Of a stretch of 64,000 nt of DNA, positions 34,372-42,213 are shown piece after piece. Location: positions 4,738,501-4,802,500 of the forward strand of contig NZ_CP048286.1 of assembly GCF_010365285.1 (NCBI RefSeq), given 5' to 3'. The translations under genes were made by a program, and so were the position numbers. Under the pieces are notes generated by a model. It searched no databases, was not told the DNA's origin, and was given only the letters and a program-made list of their open reading frames with translations. Numbering within the stretch: the stretch's first letter is position 1; each line of letters opens with the position of its first letter. Source of the DNA: Paenibacillus rhizovicinus. GTDB taxonomy: Bacteria; Bacillota; Bacilli; Paenibacillales; Paenibacillaceae.

Positions 34372-35097
34372 ATGAATCGCAAACGCAATGTGTTGATTTC
34401 GGTAACGGCTGCGCTCTTGTCGGGGCTGCTCGTATATGGCATCTATGTGCTTCAGCTAAGGCAGGTGAAGTTTCAAGAGACGGTGGATGTCGTCGTGCCT
34501 GTACGGTTCGTCGCGGCAGGTGAACGATTGAAGCCTGACCTCCTTGGAGTGAGGCAGATTGCCAAGGCTTCCTATTCGGAAGAGATGCTTCTTGCGAAGG
34601 ACGGACTGAACGGCATGGAAGTCGTCGTTCCGCTAGGGGCGAACGAGCCGCTGCTGCGGTGGAAGGTCGATAAGTTTCGGCTGCTGCCGGACAAGAGCCA
34701 ATCGACCTTCGGTATTCCGCGCGACTATGTGTTATCCGTGTCGAACGGCATCCGGGCAGGCGATAAAGTGATGGTTTACGCTTCAGGAGAATCGGCGGCG
34801 TCGGAGCGGCTGTTCGAGGATGCCGTCACGGTCGCTTCCGTTAAGACGGCAGGCAACATGGAAATCGACGATGTGAAGAATTCCAGCCTGATGTCGACGG
34901 CAAGCGGCGACAAGGAAGCCATGTATGCATCCAGACGCGATGCCATCGGCATGATCGATTATATCAACTTGAATTTGACGGAGGAACAGTGGCTCCGACT
35001 GGACTCGTTGTGCAAGAGCGGCAAGAGCAAAGTCGTCATCGCCTACTCGCCGGAATCGCTTGATGTCGGCGTTGCGGCGGCGGGGGATTCGCCATGA
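34372..35097 (+). CDS. CpaB/RcpC-like Tad pilus assembly protein (SAF domain)
   Basis: The protein has 241 aa from ATG at 34372 (GGGATGGGG upstream). An N-terminal transmembrane helix (VLISVTAALLSGLLVYGIYVL) is followed by an SAF domain (VVVPVRFVAAGERLKPDLLGVRQI) and a CpaB-like beta domain (GIPRDYVLSVSNGIRAGDKVMVYA; INLNLTEEQWLRLDSLCKSGKSKVVIAYSP). CpaB/RcpC proteins sit at the cell envelope of Tad/Flp pilus systems. Its gene overlaps the next by ATGA, forming the first gene of the tad operon. Confidence 0.85.
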   Translation: MNRKRNVLISVTAALLSGLLVYGIYVLQLRQVKFQETVDVVVPVRFVAAGERLKPDLLGVRQIAKASYSEEMLLAKDGLNGMEVVVPLGANEPLLRWKVDKFRLLPDKSQSTFGIPRDYVLSVSNGIRAGDKVMVYASGESAASERLFEDAVTVASVKTAGNMEIDDVKNSSLMSTASGDKEAMYASRRDAIGMIDYINLNLTEEQWLRLDSLCKSGKSKVVIAYSPESLDVGVAAAGDSP

Positions 35098-35957
35098 TTC
35101 GCGAGGGAGCACGACTCGGGGCCGCGGCGCCGCTCATTGCGTTCGTGGGTACGACGCCGAATATCGGTACATCCTCGGCTGCCTTCGCCGCGGCGTGCCG
35201 AATCGCAGAGGAAAGCGGAGGCAGCGTCGGATTTCTGTGCCTCAATTTGAAGAGCGCGAAGACGCATCGGTATCTCGGCATCGACGAGCCGTCCGTGACG
35301 TTAGACTCGCTGCGGCCGGAGCTGGCGACGAGGGCGCTGCATCCCGAGAAGCTGCTTCGTTCCATGCATCGCTGCCGCAGATTATCAGGCGTGCATGTGC
35401 TGTTCGGCAATATGCTGCGCGATCAAGCGGAGTTTTACGCGATGGAAGAGATTGATCATCTGCTTGACGTCGCAGAGCAGGTTTTCGACGTCGTAGTCGC
35501 CGATGTCGGTGCCTACTGGGACAATGCCGCGACATTATGCGCGCTGCGCCGGGCGGCCACGCGAATTGTCGTTACGACAGGAGCGTTATCGCATTTTCAA
35601 GAGGACGGCCAGCGCTGGGTGAAACAATTGGCTCCGGTTTATGGCATTCCGGCAGATTCGTTTCAAAGTCTTGTCATTCATGCACCATGGGGTAAGGGAG
35701 GGTTTCATGTGAGAGACATTTGCAATGAACTCGGCGTGCCGTTGCTGGGCGAACATGCTTTGACGGAACCGATGCTCGCTCAGCTCGATAGCGGAACGCT
35801 GGAGGAATGGCTTGCTGAGAATGAACAGGGCAAGAAGGTGATGCAGGAACCCGCGAAAGCGATCGCCACCGCGAACGGATGGAAGCGTCAGCGGAAGCCG
35901 GCCATTCAGCCTTGGTACAAGAAGCTGCTGATGCATCGCGGAGGGGTGAGCTCATGA
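35094..35957 (+). CDS. TadZ/CpaE-like MinD-family protein with degenerate P-loop
   Basis: The protein has 287 aa. It has a MinD/ParA-like fold, but the P-loop reads VGTTPNIGTSSAAF, lacking the GKT lysine and threonine. Later motifs survive (FDVVVADVGAYWDNAAT; RIVVTTGAL). TadZ/CpaE proteins position Tad machinery, and many have atypical P-loops. This one probably lacks ATPase activity (inference). It overlaps both neighbours by ATGA, consistent with tight translational coupling. Confidence 0.78.
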   Translation: MIREGARLGAAAPLIAFVGTTPNIGTSSAAFAAACRIAEESGGSVGFLCLNLKSAKTHRYLGIDEPSVTLDSLRPELATRALHPEKLLRSMHRCRRLSGVHVLFGNMLRDQAEFYAMEEIDHLLDVAEQVFDVVVADVGAYWDNAATLCALRRAATRIVVTTGALSHFQEDGQRWVKQLAPVYGIPADSFQSLVIHAPWGKGGFHVRDICNELGVPLLGEHALTEPMLAQLDSGTLEEWLAENEQGKKVMQEPAKAIATANGWKRQRKPAIQPWYKKLLMHRGGVSS

Positions 35958-37432
35958 TGAAGGATCAGGCACGTTTCTCGCCGGCTGCTTTTTCATCGAA
36001 GCTGAGAGAGTCGGAGGAGAATGCGGATGCGTATGCCGCCTCGCTTGCTGGCGCCGGTGCAGAGCCGCTTCGGGATTTCCGCCGTTTGGCGGAGGACGTC
36101 CGGTCGTATTTGGCGCAGCCCCGGGGCGAAGCGGAGGAAGAACGGCGAGAATACAACGAGTGTTTGAACCGGGCGGTGCTGGGCTATACCGACGACCGCG
36201 AGCGTATCCTGGCGGTCATTGCGGACAGGCTGCTGCGCCAGCGGATTCATGAGCTGCCCGGTTACCGTCATCCCTATTCGACACTCGCGGAAGCATTGTT
36301 CGCGGAGGTGATCGGCATGAACGTGCTGGAGCTCGTGCTCCGGAATCGGGACGGTTTGGAAGAAATCCAGGTCGTCGGCACGGCGGTATTCGAGGTTCGA
36401 GGGGGTATAGCCCGTCCTTCCGTTTATACTTTTGCATCGCTTCGCGAGGTAGAGCGGATTCAGCAAAATCTCGTGCTGTACAACAACGATCGCATTACTC
36501 CGCGCAAGCGCTGGGCAGAGGTGATGCTTCGCGACGGCACGCGGGTCACGATGACGGGTTTCGGATTTACGGCGAAACCGACGCTTACGCTGCGGTTCTA
36601 TACCGTGCGCCGCTTCCAGCTGGGGCAGCTGAGCGAGCCGGAATTCGGCACGATCAGCGAGCGGCTTCGGCTTATGCTGCTCGCCGTGCTGCAGGCCAAA
36701 TTCAATGTTGTGATCATCGGTCCGACCAACTCGGGCAAAACGAACCTGATCAAGGCGCTGATCGGCGAACTGCCTGACGAGGAACGCCTCGTGACGATCG
36801 AGGGCAGGCACGAACTGATGCTGCAGCGGGACTTTCCGGCGAAGAACGTCATTGAATACGAAGTCGACGAGGAGGATCCGCAGCATCGTTCGGCGCAGGC
36901 TTTCAAGCTTGCGCTCAGGCAGTCCCCGCAGCGAATTATTCATGCGGAAATCAGGGACGAAGATGCGAATATCTACGTTCGGGCCTGTACCCGCGGACAT
37001 GCGGGCAGCATGACGACGCTGCATGCCAATACGCTCGAAGACGTCCCGGAGGCAATCGCCGATATGTGCCTGCAGGATGGCAGAGTCATGAATCCCGACC
37101 GGTTGACGAAGCGAATCGCGGAATATGTGACTCAAATCGGCATTGAAATGCGATTGATCGGAGGACGCCGCCGCTTGGTTCGCCTAGCCGAGATCGGCTG
37201 GGATAAGGGAGATACGGCGGTGAGGGAATGGGCGGTCTTCGATGAAGGGAGCGGGGAATGGCATTATCCGCATCTTCCATCCGCTGAAGCATTGGGCAGA
37301 TTGAAGCTGGGAGCGCGGCAGGAGTGGACGGATGCTTGGCCGGATCAAAGCCTAGGGATTGTTCCTGCTGCCGCAGGTGCCGTGCGCTCTGCGCGGTTGC
37401 TTCAGGACGGAGGAGCGTGGGCGGCGACATGA
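35954..37432 (+). CDS. tadA: TadA/CpaF-type secretion ATPase
   Basis: The protein has 492 aa. The C-terminal half has Walker A GPTNSGKTNLIK (K262), Asp box RLVTIEGRHELML, Walker B-like RIIHAEIRDEDANIY and His box GHAGSMTTLHANT of VirB11/GspE-superfamily ATPases. The N-terminal half holds the usual CpaF-type helical and N1 domains. Hexameric TadA drives assembly and retraction of Tad pili. Start is the ATG overlapping the TadZ stop. Its own end overlaps tadB by ATGA. Confidence 0.93.
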   Translation: MMKDQARFSPAAFSSKLRESEENADAYAASLAGAGAEPLRDFRRLAEDVRSYLAQPRGEAEEERREYNECLNRAVLGYTDDRERILAVIADRLLRQRIHELPGYRHPYSTLAEALFAEVIGMNVLELVLRNRDGLEEIQVVGTAVFEVRGGIARPSVYTFASLREVERIQQNLVLYNNDRITPRKRWAEVMLRDGTRVTMTGFGFTAKPTLTLRFYTVRRFQLGQLSEPEFGTISERLRLMLLAVLQAKFNVVIIGPTNSGKTNLIKALIGELPDEERLVTIEGRHELMLQRDFPAKNVIEYEVDEEDPQHRSAQAFKLALRQSPQRIIHAEIRDEDANIYVRACTRGHAGSMTTLHANTLEDVPEAIADMCLQDGRVMNPDRLTKRIAEYVTQIGIEMRLIGGRRRLVRLAEIGWDKGDTAVREWAVFDEGSGEWHYPHLPSAEALGRLKLGARQEWTDAWPDQSLGIVPAAAGAVRSARLLQDGGAWAAT

Positions 37433-38364
37433 CCGGTTTCGGGCTAGTCATCATCGGCGCGGCCTTGTTCTGTACGCTGTTCGTGGCAGTCCGAAGCCTG
37501 CTGGATATCTGGCTCCACCGCCAGCAGATCGCCGGAAGGTTGAACTATCGGAAGGAGCGGCGTCTCGGGGAACGCTTGGCGAGGTACTTGCAGCGTTACG
37601 ATAAGGCGTACCGCCACCTGTCCGAGCTGCTGGAATCGCTGCAATCCAGCTTGCGTCCCGGTTCGATCGTCATTCTCAGCCTGCTGCTTCTTCTGGCAGG
37701 CGCTGCGTTCGGCGTCATGTTCTTCAAGAGCATGAAGGGGCTGCTGCTGCTTGGCGGCGTATTGGGGACACTGCCGTATTTGCTGCTCCGATCAATGCAG
37801 GTGCACCGGCAGATGAAGACGCGCATCGATTTCCTGCCGGCGATCGAGCTGTTTTATCAATGCTGTCTAGTTAGCGGCGGTAGACAGATTCGCACGGCAC
37901 TCCAGCGAACGGTGGAGGAGAAGCGGATGTTGGGGCCGATGCAGGCCGTATTCGAACAGCTGTACCGGAATATTTCCGTTCGCGGGGATGATGAGGCCAG
38001 CCTTCGGATCTTCGCAGCGTCGCTTGGCCATGTTTGGGCCGACTATTTTATTAATATCGTGCGTGCCGGGTTGTCGGAGGGACATCCCATTGCGGACAAC
38101 TTGAAGGATCTCATTACGGACATGCGCAAGGCGCGCCGGGCTAATCAACAGGAACGCAACAAGCTGCTGGAGATCCGGCTGGCGAACTTCTCGCCGCTCT
38201 TGTTTCTGCTGTTGTTCATGGGCGTCAATTTCCATTACAGCCCGGAGAATGCGTATCGGTATTACGTGCTGGACCCCGGCGGCCGCAACATGCTCTTGAA
38301 TGCAGCCGTCATGATCTTCTTGTCGTTCGTCATGGGTCTCTGGCTTTCGCGGAAAAAAATGTGA
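37429..38364 (+). CDS. tadB: TadB-type inner-membrane platform protein (T2SSF domain)
   Basis: The protein has 311 aa from ATG at 37429, with GGAGGAGCG upstream. Transmembrane segments flank a helical GspF/T2SSF domain (LPAIELFYQCCLVSGGRQIRTALQRTVEE; LGHVWADYFINIVRAGLSEGHPIADNLKDLITDMRKARRANQQERNK). Two C-terminal helices (FSPLLFLLLFMGVNFHY; NMLLNAAVMIFLSFVMGLWLS) anchor it. TadB and TadC together form the membrane platform on which TadA acts. Confidence 0.88.
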   Translation: MTGFGLVIIGAALFCTLFVAVRSLLDIWLHRQQIAGRLNYRKERRLGERLARYLQRYDKAYRHLSELLESLQSSLRPGSIVILSLLLLLAGAAFGVMFFKSMKGLLLLGGVLGTLPYLLLRSMQVHRQMKTRIDFLPAIELFYQCCLVSGGRQIRTALQRTVEEKRMLGPMQAVFEQLYRNISVRGDDEASLRIFAASLGHVWADYFINIVRAGLSEGHPIADNLKDLITDMRKARRANQQERNKLLEIRLANFSPLLFLLLFMGVNFHYSPENAYRYYVLDPGGRNMLLNAAVMIFLSFVMGLWLSRKKM

Positions 38365-38383
38365 AGGGAGTCTCGCGCCGACT

Positions 38384-39274
38384 ATGAGCAATGAACTTGG
38401 CATTCTCCTCATGTGGGCCGCGCTCGCCGTTCAGTATACGCTCGGCGTCGTGCTCGTCTTCTTTCTGCTGAAGGCGGTTTCCTTTAAGCGCCAACGCTTC
38501 GCCCACCTGGCGCTGTTGAAATGGCGGATGCATACGGTGAGCGACCGCTGGCTCCATCTAGCGGGATTGAACCGCGGCTCACAGTCTTTCAAGGAACGGG
38601 AACGTCTCCTTGCCGGATGCGGCTTTACGGGAGATGCAGCGCTGTATGTGCTGCCGCGCAGATTGTTTCTGGCGGGAACGCCGATTTGGAGCGCGGGGGC
38701 TTATGGGGTGGCGCATCTGCCGATTGCTTCGCTCCCTCCAGTGGCTGCACCGTTGGTGCTGGTTGTCTTCTTGTTATTACTCTTCTGGGATCAGCCTTGG
38801 CTGGAGGCGGTTCGCAAGACGAGAGCGGAACGCATGACCAAAGAGATTTACATTGTCAGCAATCAGCTGCTTTACCTCTCGGGGTCCTCGCTCCACATTC
38901 ATACCAAGCTAATGCGCTGTTTGCCTTTTACCCGCACGATGCGGGGAGATTTGCAGACGCTGCTCGGCGAATGGTATCACGATGCGGAAGGAGCGCTTCG
39001 CAGGCTTAAGCTGCGGCTCGGTACTGAAGAGGGACTGAGCTTCGTGGAAACGATCGATTCGCTGCGCCTGCATGAGAGCGAGCAGTATTACGAGTTATTG
39101 CGCCAACGTATCCAGGACTACAAGGAGAAGCTGGAACTGGCCAAGGACAGCCGCAAGGAATCGACGTCCTATTTTCTGTTCGTTCTCGCGGGCATTCCGA
39201 TTCTATACACGTTTCAAATCTTTATCTATCCCTGGGTCCGGGAAGGGCAGACGCTCTTTCAATCCCTTAATTAA
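38384..39274 (+). CDS. tadC: TadC-type inner-membrane platform protein
   Basis: The protein has 296 aa. N-terminal transmembrane helix, a hydrophobic pair near 95-140, a cytoplasmic helical domain (TKEIYIVSNQLLYLSGSSLHIHTKLMRCLPFTRTM; SFVETIDSLRLHESEQYYELLRQRIQDYKEKLELAKDSRKE) and a final helix fit a diverged TadC. It starts 19 bp after tadB. Its stop codon is embedded in the strong AAAGGAGGTGA site for the next small gene. Confidence 0.82.
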   Translation: MSNELGILLMWAALAVQYTLGVVLVFFLLKAVSFKRQRFAHLALLKWRMHTVSDRWLHLAGLNRGSQSFKERERLLAGCGFTGDAALYVLPRRLFLAGTPIWSAGAYGVAHLPIASLPPVAAPLVLVVFLLLLFWDQPWLEAVRKTRAERMTKEIYIVSNQLLYLSGSSLHIHTKLMRCLPFTRTMRGDLQTLLGEWYHDAEGALRRLKLRLGTEEGLSFVETIDSLRLHESEQYYELLRQRIQDYKEKLELAKDSRKESTSYFLFVLAGIPILYTFQIFIYPWVREGQTLFQSLN

Positions 39275-39289
39275 AGGAGGTGAACGCAA

Positions 39290-39445
39290 ATGCGCAATAT
39301 TTTGATTACCGTCATGATGCTGGTCGTCGTTATTCTGCTGTTCAATGCTATTATTTCCAAGGATACGACGGGTACCCAATCGCAAATCCAATCGCAAGGC
39401 AATGCTGCTAACACCAAGATCAGCACCATGCTCTCCACGCCTTAA
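39290..39445 (+). CDS. Pilin-like membrane microprotein 1
   Basis: The protein has 51 aa: MRNILITVMMLVVVILLFNA begins it, then a polar Gln/Ser/Thr/Asn-rich tail. A perfect AAAGGAGGTGA ribosome site (39273-39283) lies 6 bases from the ATG, the strongest in the window. A single N-terminal hydrophobic helix with a short polar tail in the pilin position of a tad operon suggests a Flp-type pilin or pseudopilin. However, it lacks the Gly-x-x-x-x-Glu-Tyr processing motif. I do not recognise a family. Confidence 0.72.
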   Translation: MRNILITVMMLVVVILLFNAIISKDTTGTQSQIQSQGNAANTKISTMLSTP

Positions 39446-39478
39446 GCGAATGCCAAGTAACAAGAAGGAGGCATGACC

Positions 39479-39625
39479 ATGCGTTCGCTGCTTATGACGC
39501 TGCTGCTGATTATCGTCGCTATCGTGATTTACGGCAGCGTGACCGGCGGCGATGACGGCATGAACCGACAGCTGGAATTGTCCGGCCATCATATGAGCGA
39601 CGGCATTCAGAGGATGAGCCCATGA
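39479..39625 (+). CDS. Pilin-like membrane microprotein 2
   Basis: The protein has 48 aa from ATG at 39479. AAGGAGG is 7 bases upstream; an ATG at 39473 is too close to it. The N-terminal helix MRSLLMTLLLIIVAIVIYGS is followed by a polar tail with GGDDG and HHMSDG. Its end overlaps the next gene by ATGA. With the previous and next genes it forms a run of three proteins with the same layout, so these may be minor pilins or assembly factors. No family recognised. Confidence 0.72.
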   Translation: MRSLLMTLLLIIVAIVIYGSVTGGDDGMNRQLELSGHHMSDGIQRMSP

Positions 39626-40047
39626 AGAGTCTGCTCATGTTCGTGCTGCTTGCTGCCTTGATGTGCTGGTTCATGTTTTCTCCAATTTACAAGCATGTTC
39701 TTATCGTTCGCCAGGCGGTATTGCAGCAAGAGGTCGATTATTTGCTGGAGGTCGGGGCGAGCGGGGATTATGGCTACATTGACGCAGCGATGCTGCAGGG
39801 AGCGAAGGAGCGGCTTGCTGCCTACGGCTTGAATCCGGCGGATCTTGCGTTCGAGGTCACGTCGGACAACGGCGCGAACGCGATGGATAAGGCGCAGCCG
39901 CTGCCGCGCGGCGCGCCGTTGACGCTGACGGCAAGCTACCCTGTCGAAGGACTCTTCAATATCGATCGGTTAATTGGCGTGTCGCCTCCTTCGGCGGACG
40001 ATCGATTGAAAGCAGCCGGAACGAAAATGAGCGAATATGTCCCGTAG
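39622..40047 (+). CDS. Tad-locus membrane-anchored protein with N-terminal helix
   Basis: The protein has 141 aa. It has one N-terminal transmembrane helix (LLMFVLLAALMCWFMFSPIY) and then a soluble domain (RQAVLQQEVDYLLEVGASGDYGYIDAAMLQGAKERLAAYGL; AFEVTSDNGANAMDKAQPLPRGAPLTLTASYPV). This fits a TadE/TadF-like pseudopilin with a beta-rich extracellular part. ATGA overlap with the preceding gene couples translation. Family assignment is tentative. Confidence 0.75.
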   Translation: MKSLLMFVLLAALMCWFMFSPIYKHVLIVRQAVLQQEVDYLLEVGASGDYGYIDAAMLQGAKERLAAYGLNPADLAFEVTSDNGANAMDKAQPLPRGAPLTLTASYPVEGLFNIDRLIGVSPPSADDRLKAAGTKMSEYVP

Positions 40048-40055
40048 AATAAACG

Positions 40056-40214
40056 TTGATTCGATGTTGTTTGGATTTTGCTGGGACGATGCTGGGACGT
40101 AGAGCAGACATTAGCGCAGAGGAGGCGGGCGGCGGGCAGCATCCTCTTGAAGCGGGGCTGTCATATGGCGGCCTGCTGCGATTGCGGGAAAGGATCGAGA
40201 ACGACGATGCATAA
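40056..40214 (+). CDS. Possible small protein overlapping the next tad gene
   Basis: A 52-codon frame from TTG at 40056 (or 41 codons from ATG at 40089) ends in TAA after LLRLRERIENDDA, overlapping the start of the next gene by 8 bases. No clear ribosome site and no recognised family. It fills the only sizeable gap in the tad operon, so either a coupled small gene or non-coding spacer is possible. Confidence 0.25.
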   Translation: MIRCCLDFAGTMLGRRADISAEEAGGGQHPLEAGLSYGGLLRLRERIENDDA

Positions 40215-40689
40215 GCTTATGCTCGTAATACTGATGTCGGTCATCTGGATGCTGCTGCACGCGCTTCAGACCGATGAGGAGATGGCCGTCGCGGCTTTAT
40301 TTCAAGGCAAGCACGCCGTGAACCGCGCCGCGCATGCCGCCGCCCAGCAAGTGGACGCCGCAGCATTGGGGGAGGGAAGGCTGCATATCGATGAAGCGGC
40401 CGCCTTCGGGCAAGCGGGCATCTATTTGCAGCGGAACCTGCAGCTCGATGAGAACGGCAATCCATTGCCGGATGCTTATTTGAAGGAGCGGGTCGAAATC
40501 GTGGATTTCATGGTCATTAACGATGACCGGAGCTTTCCGTTTACATATCGGAACGATAGCTATGACTACGAGGTTACGCTTCGCCGGCCGGGCGTCGTAC
40601 TCATCGCCAAAATCGTATACCCGCGTCTGTTCAACGTCATCGATCCGATTGAGTGGACGATTAAAGGCACGGCAGAGCTGACGTCATAA
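40207..40689 (+). CDS. Tad-locus secreted or membrane-anchored protein
   Basis: The protein has 160 aa from ATG at 40207, with AAAGGA about 12 bases upstream. An N-terminal helix (KLMLVILMSVIWMLLHAL) is followed by TDEEMAVAALFQGKHAVNRAAHAAAQQVDAAAL, a helical spine typical of TadE/TadG-like pseudopilins. A C-terminal beta domain (DYEVTLRRPGVVLIAKIVYPRLFNVIDPIEWTIKGTAELTS) completes it. It is the last gene of the tad operon and is followed by a hairpin terminator. Confidence 0.78.
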   Translation: MHKLMLVILMSVIWMLLHALQTDEEMAVAALFQGKHAVNRAAHAAAQQVDAAALGEGRLHIDEAAAFGQAGIYLQRNLQLDENGNPLPDAYLKERVEIVDFMVINDDRSFPFTYRNDSYDYEVTLRRPGVVLIAKIVYPRLFNVIDPIEWTIKGTAELTS

Positions 40690-40697
40690 TACTCGCG

Positions 40698-40743
40698 AAA
40701 CGAACAAACCGCTTATCCGGACGCTTGTCGGATTGTTCGTTTT
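40698..40743 (+). terminator. Terminator of the tad operon
   Basis: A 9-bp outer stem AAACGAACA / TGTTCGTTT (40698-40706, 40734-40742) with inner CCG/CGG pairs ends in TTTT. The inner part is imperfect. Confidence 0.6.
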
Positions 40744-40870
40744 AGACGAAAAAAAACCATTCTCAAGCGTCTCGCATGCCAGCGCAGCTTACTTTTTGCA
40801 AAGGGCTCTATTCATTCCGAGGGTTACGAATTAGAATGATGCTATAGCACGCCCTACAGGAGTGAATCGG

Positions 40871-42151
40871 ATGAAGGCTGAGCATCGCGTTTTGCGTCAA
40901 AACATTAAAAATAATCTATATAACGGCATTGCATGGTCCATCGGGTTTAATTTCGTCACGCCTTTCATTCCGATCATAGCGGCTCGCCTTGGAGCTACGA
41001 ATAACGATTATGCTCTGCTATCCTCGGTTCCCGCGATACTCACGATTTTACTTACTTTTCCGGCCTCGCTCATTCTGGATCGTTTCCAGAAAAAGAAACG
41101 GATCATCTCCGGTCTAATCTTAGCGAGCCGATTCTGCTACTTATTGCTCTTCTTCATACCGTATCTCGATTTATCGGCAAAAGCAGCTTTGATCGCTTTA
41201 GTTAGCGTTTATGGCGCGACCAACACGATTATCGCGGTGTCCTATCAATCCATCATGGGAGAAATAATTCCCGCGAATTATCGAAACAAAGTGTTCGCGC
41301 AGCGTAACATCTGGATAGGCATATCCGGTATGGTGACCGCGCTGGCGGCAGGCTGGGGCATCGATCAGTTCTCTTATCCGATCGGTTATCAAGCCGCGAT
41401 ATTACTAGGTTTTGCAGCTTCATTAGCGGAGACCTGGTACTTCAGCAAGCTGCGAATTCCTAGCGAGGAACTATCGATTGCGCCTCATGCGGAGAGCGAG
41501 AAGGCGGTGCCGAGCCTGCCGAGCGCGTTTCCTCCAAGGTTAAAGGTCGGGAAGCTCTTCTCTGGCGTAGGAGGCCGGCCTTTCTATTGGTTCTGCGGTA
41601 GCGCGATTCTCTATACATTCGCATGGATGGTGGCTTGGCCGATTTATTCGAAGCTGAAAGCGGACGTTCTTCATGCTACGAACACGCAGATGAGCATCGA
41701 TACGGTAGTGGGCGCGATTGGCTCGCTGGTCGCATTCAGTTTATGGGCACGATTAGCCGACCGCAAAGGAAACGGCATTACCGTATTCGTGTCGTCGTTG
41801 ATGCTTGCTATATCGCCTTTCGGGTGGGCACATGCACCGTCGATGACCTATGTGTATGCGTACGATTTTTTCGGAGGTCTTGTCACAGGCGGCTTCCAGC
41901 AGTCCATATTCAACCGGCTGTTGGAGATTGCTCCCCAAGAGACGCGGCATCGGGCCATTTCCATATATACCACGTTGTCACAAGTCTCGGCGGTATTTGC
42001 GCCAATCGTCGGGATGCGCTTGTACAGCTGGGTAGATTATTCGCCGAGCATGATCATCATCGGTTCGACTCGCGTGCTGGGCGCGATTTGTTTTTTGCTT
42101 ATCTTGCTGCCGAAGCGGCAGCGATCACAGGCTCACCGGATAGAAGGTTAA
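40871..42151 (+). CDS. MFS transporter
   Basis: The protein has about 426 aa from ATG at 40871. AGGAG is 9 bases upstream; a GTG three codons earlier abuts it. Twelve hydrophobic helices are visible. The loop after helix 2 reads SLILDRFQKKKRI and the central one SLVAFSLWARLADRKGN, both motif-A-like. EIAPQETRHRAISIYTTLSQVSAVFAP is typical of MFS_1 members. Substrate unknown. It stands alone between the tad operon and uraA. Codon use looks less GC-biased than its neighbours. Confidence 0.85.
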   Translation: MKAEHRVLRQNIKNNLYNGIAWSIGFNFVTPFIPIIAARLGATNNDYALLSSVPAILTILLTFPASLILDRFQKKKRIISGLILASRFCYLLLFFIPYLDLSAKAALIALVSVYGATNTIIAVSYQSIMGEIIPANYRNKVFAQRNIWIGISGMVTALAAGWGIDQFSYPIGYQAAILLGFAASLAETWYFSKLRIPSEELSIAPHAESEKAVPSLPSAFPPRLKVGKLFSGVGGRPFYWFCGSAILYTFAWMVAWPIYSKLKADVLHATNTQMSIDTVVGAIGSLVAFSLWARLADRKGNGITVFVSSLMLAISPFGWAHAPSMTYVYAYDFFGGLVTGGFQQSIFNRLLEIAPQETRHRAISIYTTLSQVSAVFAPIVGMRLYSWVDYSPSMIIIGSTRVLGAICFLLILLPKRQRSQAHRIEG

Positions 42152-42156
42152 CGTGT

Positions 42157-42197
42157 GAAAAAAAACAGGCTGGCGGGAACACACCGCACAGCCTGTT
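42157..42197 (-). terminator. Intrinsic terminator of uraA (bidirectional)
   Basis: A 9-bp stem AACAGGCTG / CAGCCTGTT (42164-42172, 42189-42197) is followed on the minus strand by about eight T. On the plus strand it can also end the MFS gene. Confidence 0.85.
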
Positions 42198-42213
42198 CGT
42201 TTGTTATGCAGAA

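Noticed and set aside
35094..35957. Active ParA/MinD ATPase
   Set aside because: The P-loop lacks the essential GKT residues, so a TadZ-like degenerate form is the better call.
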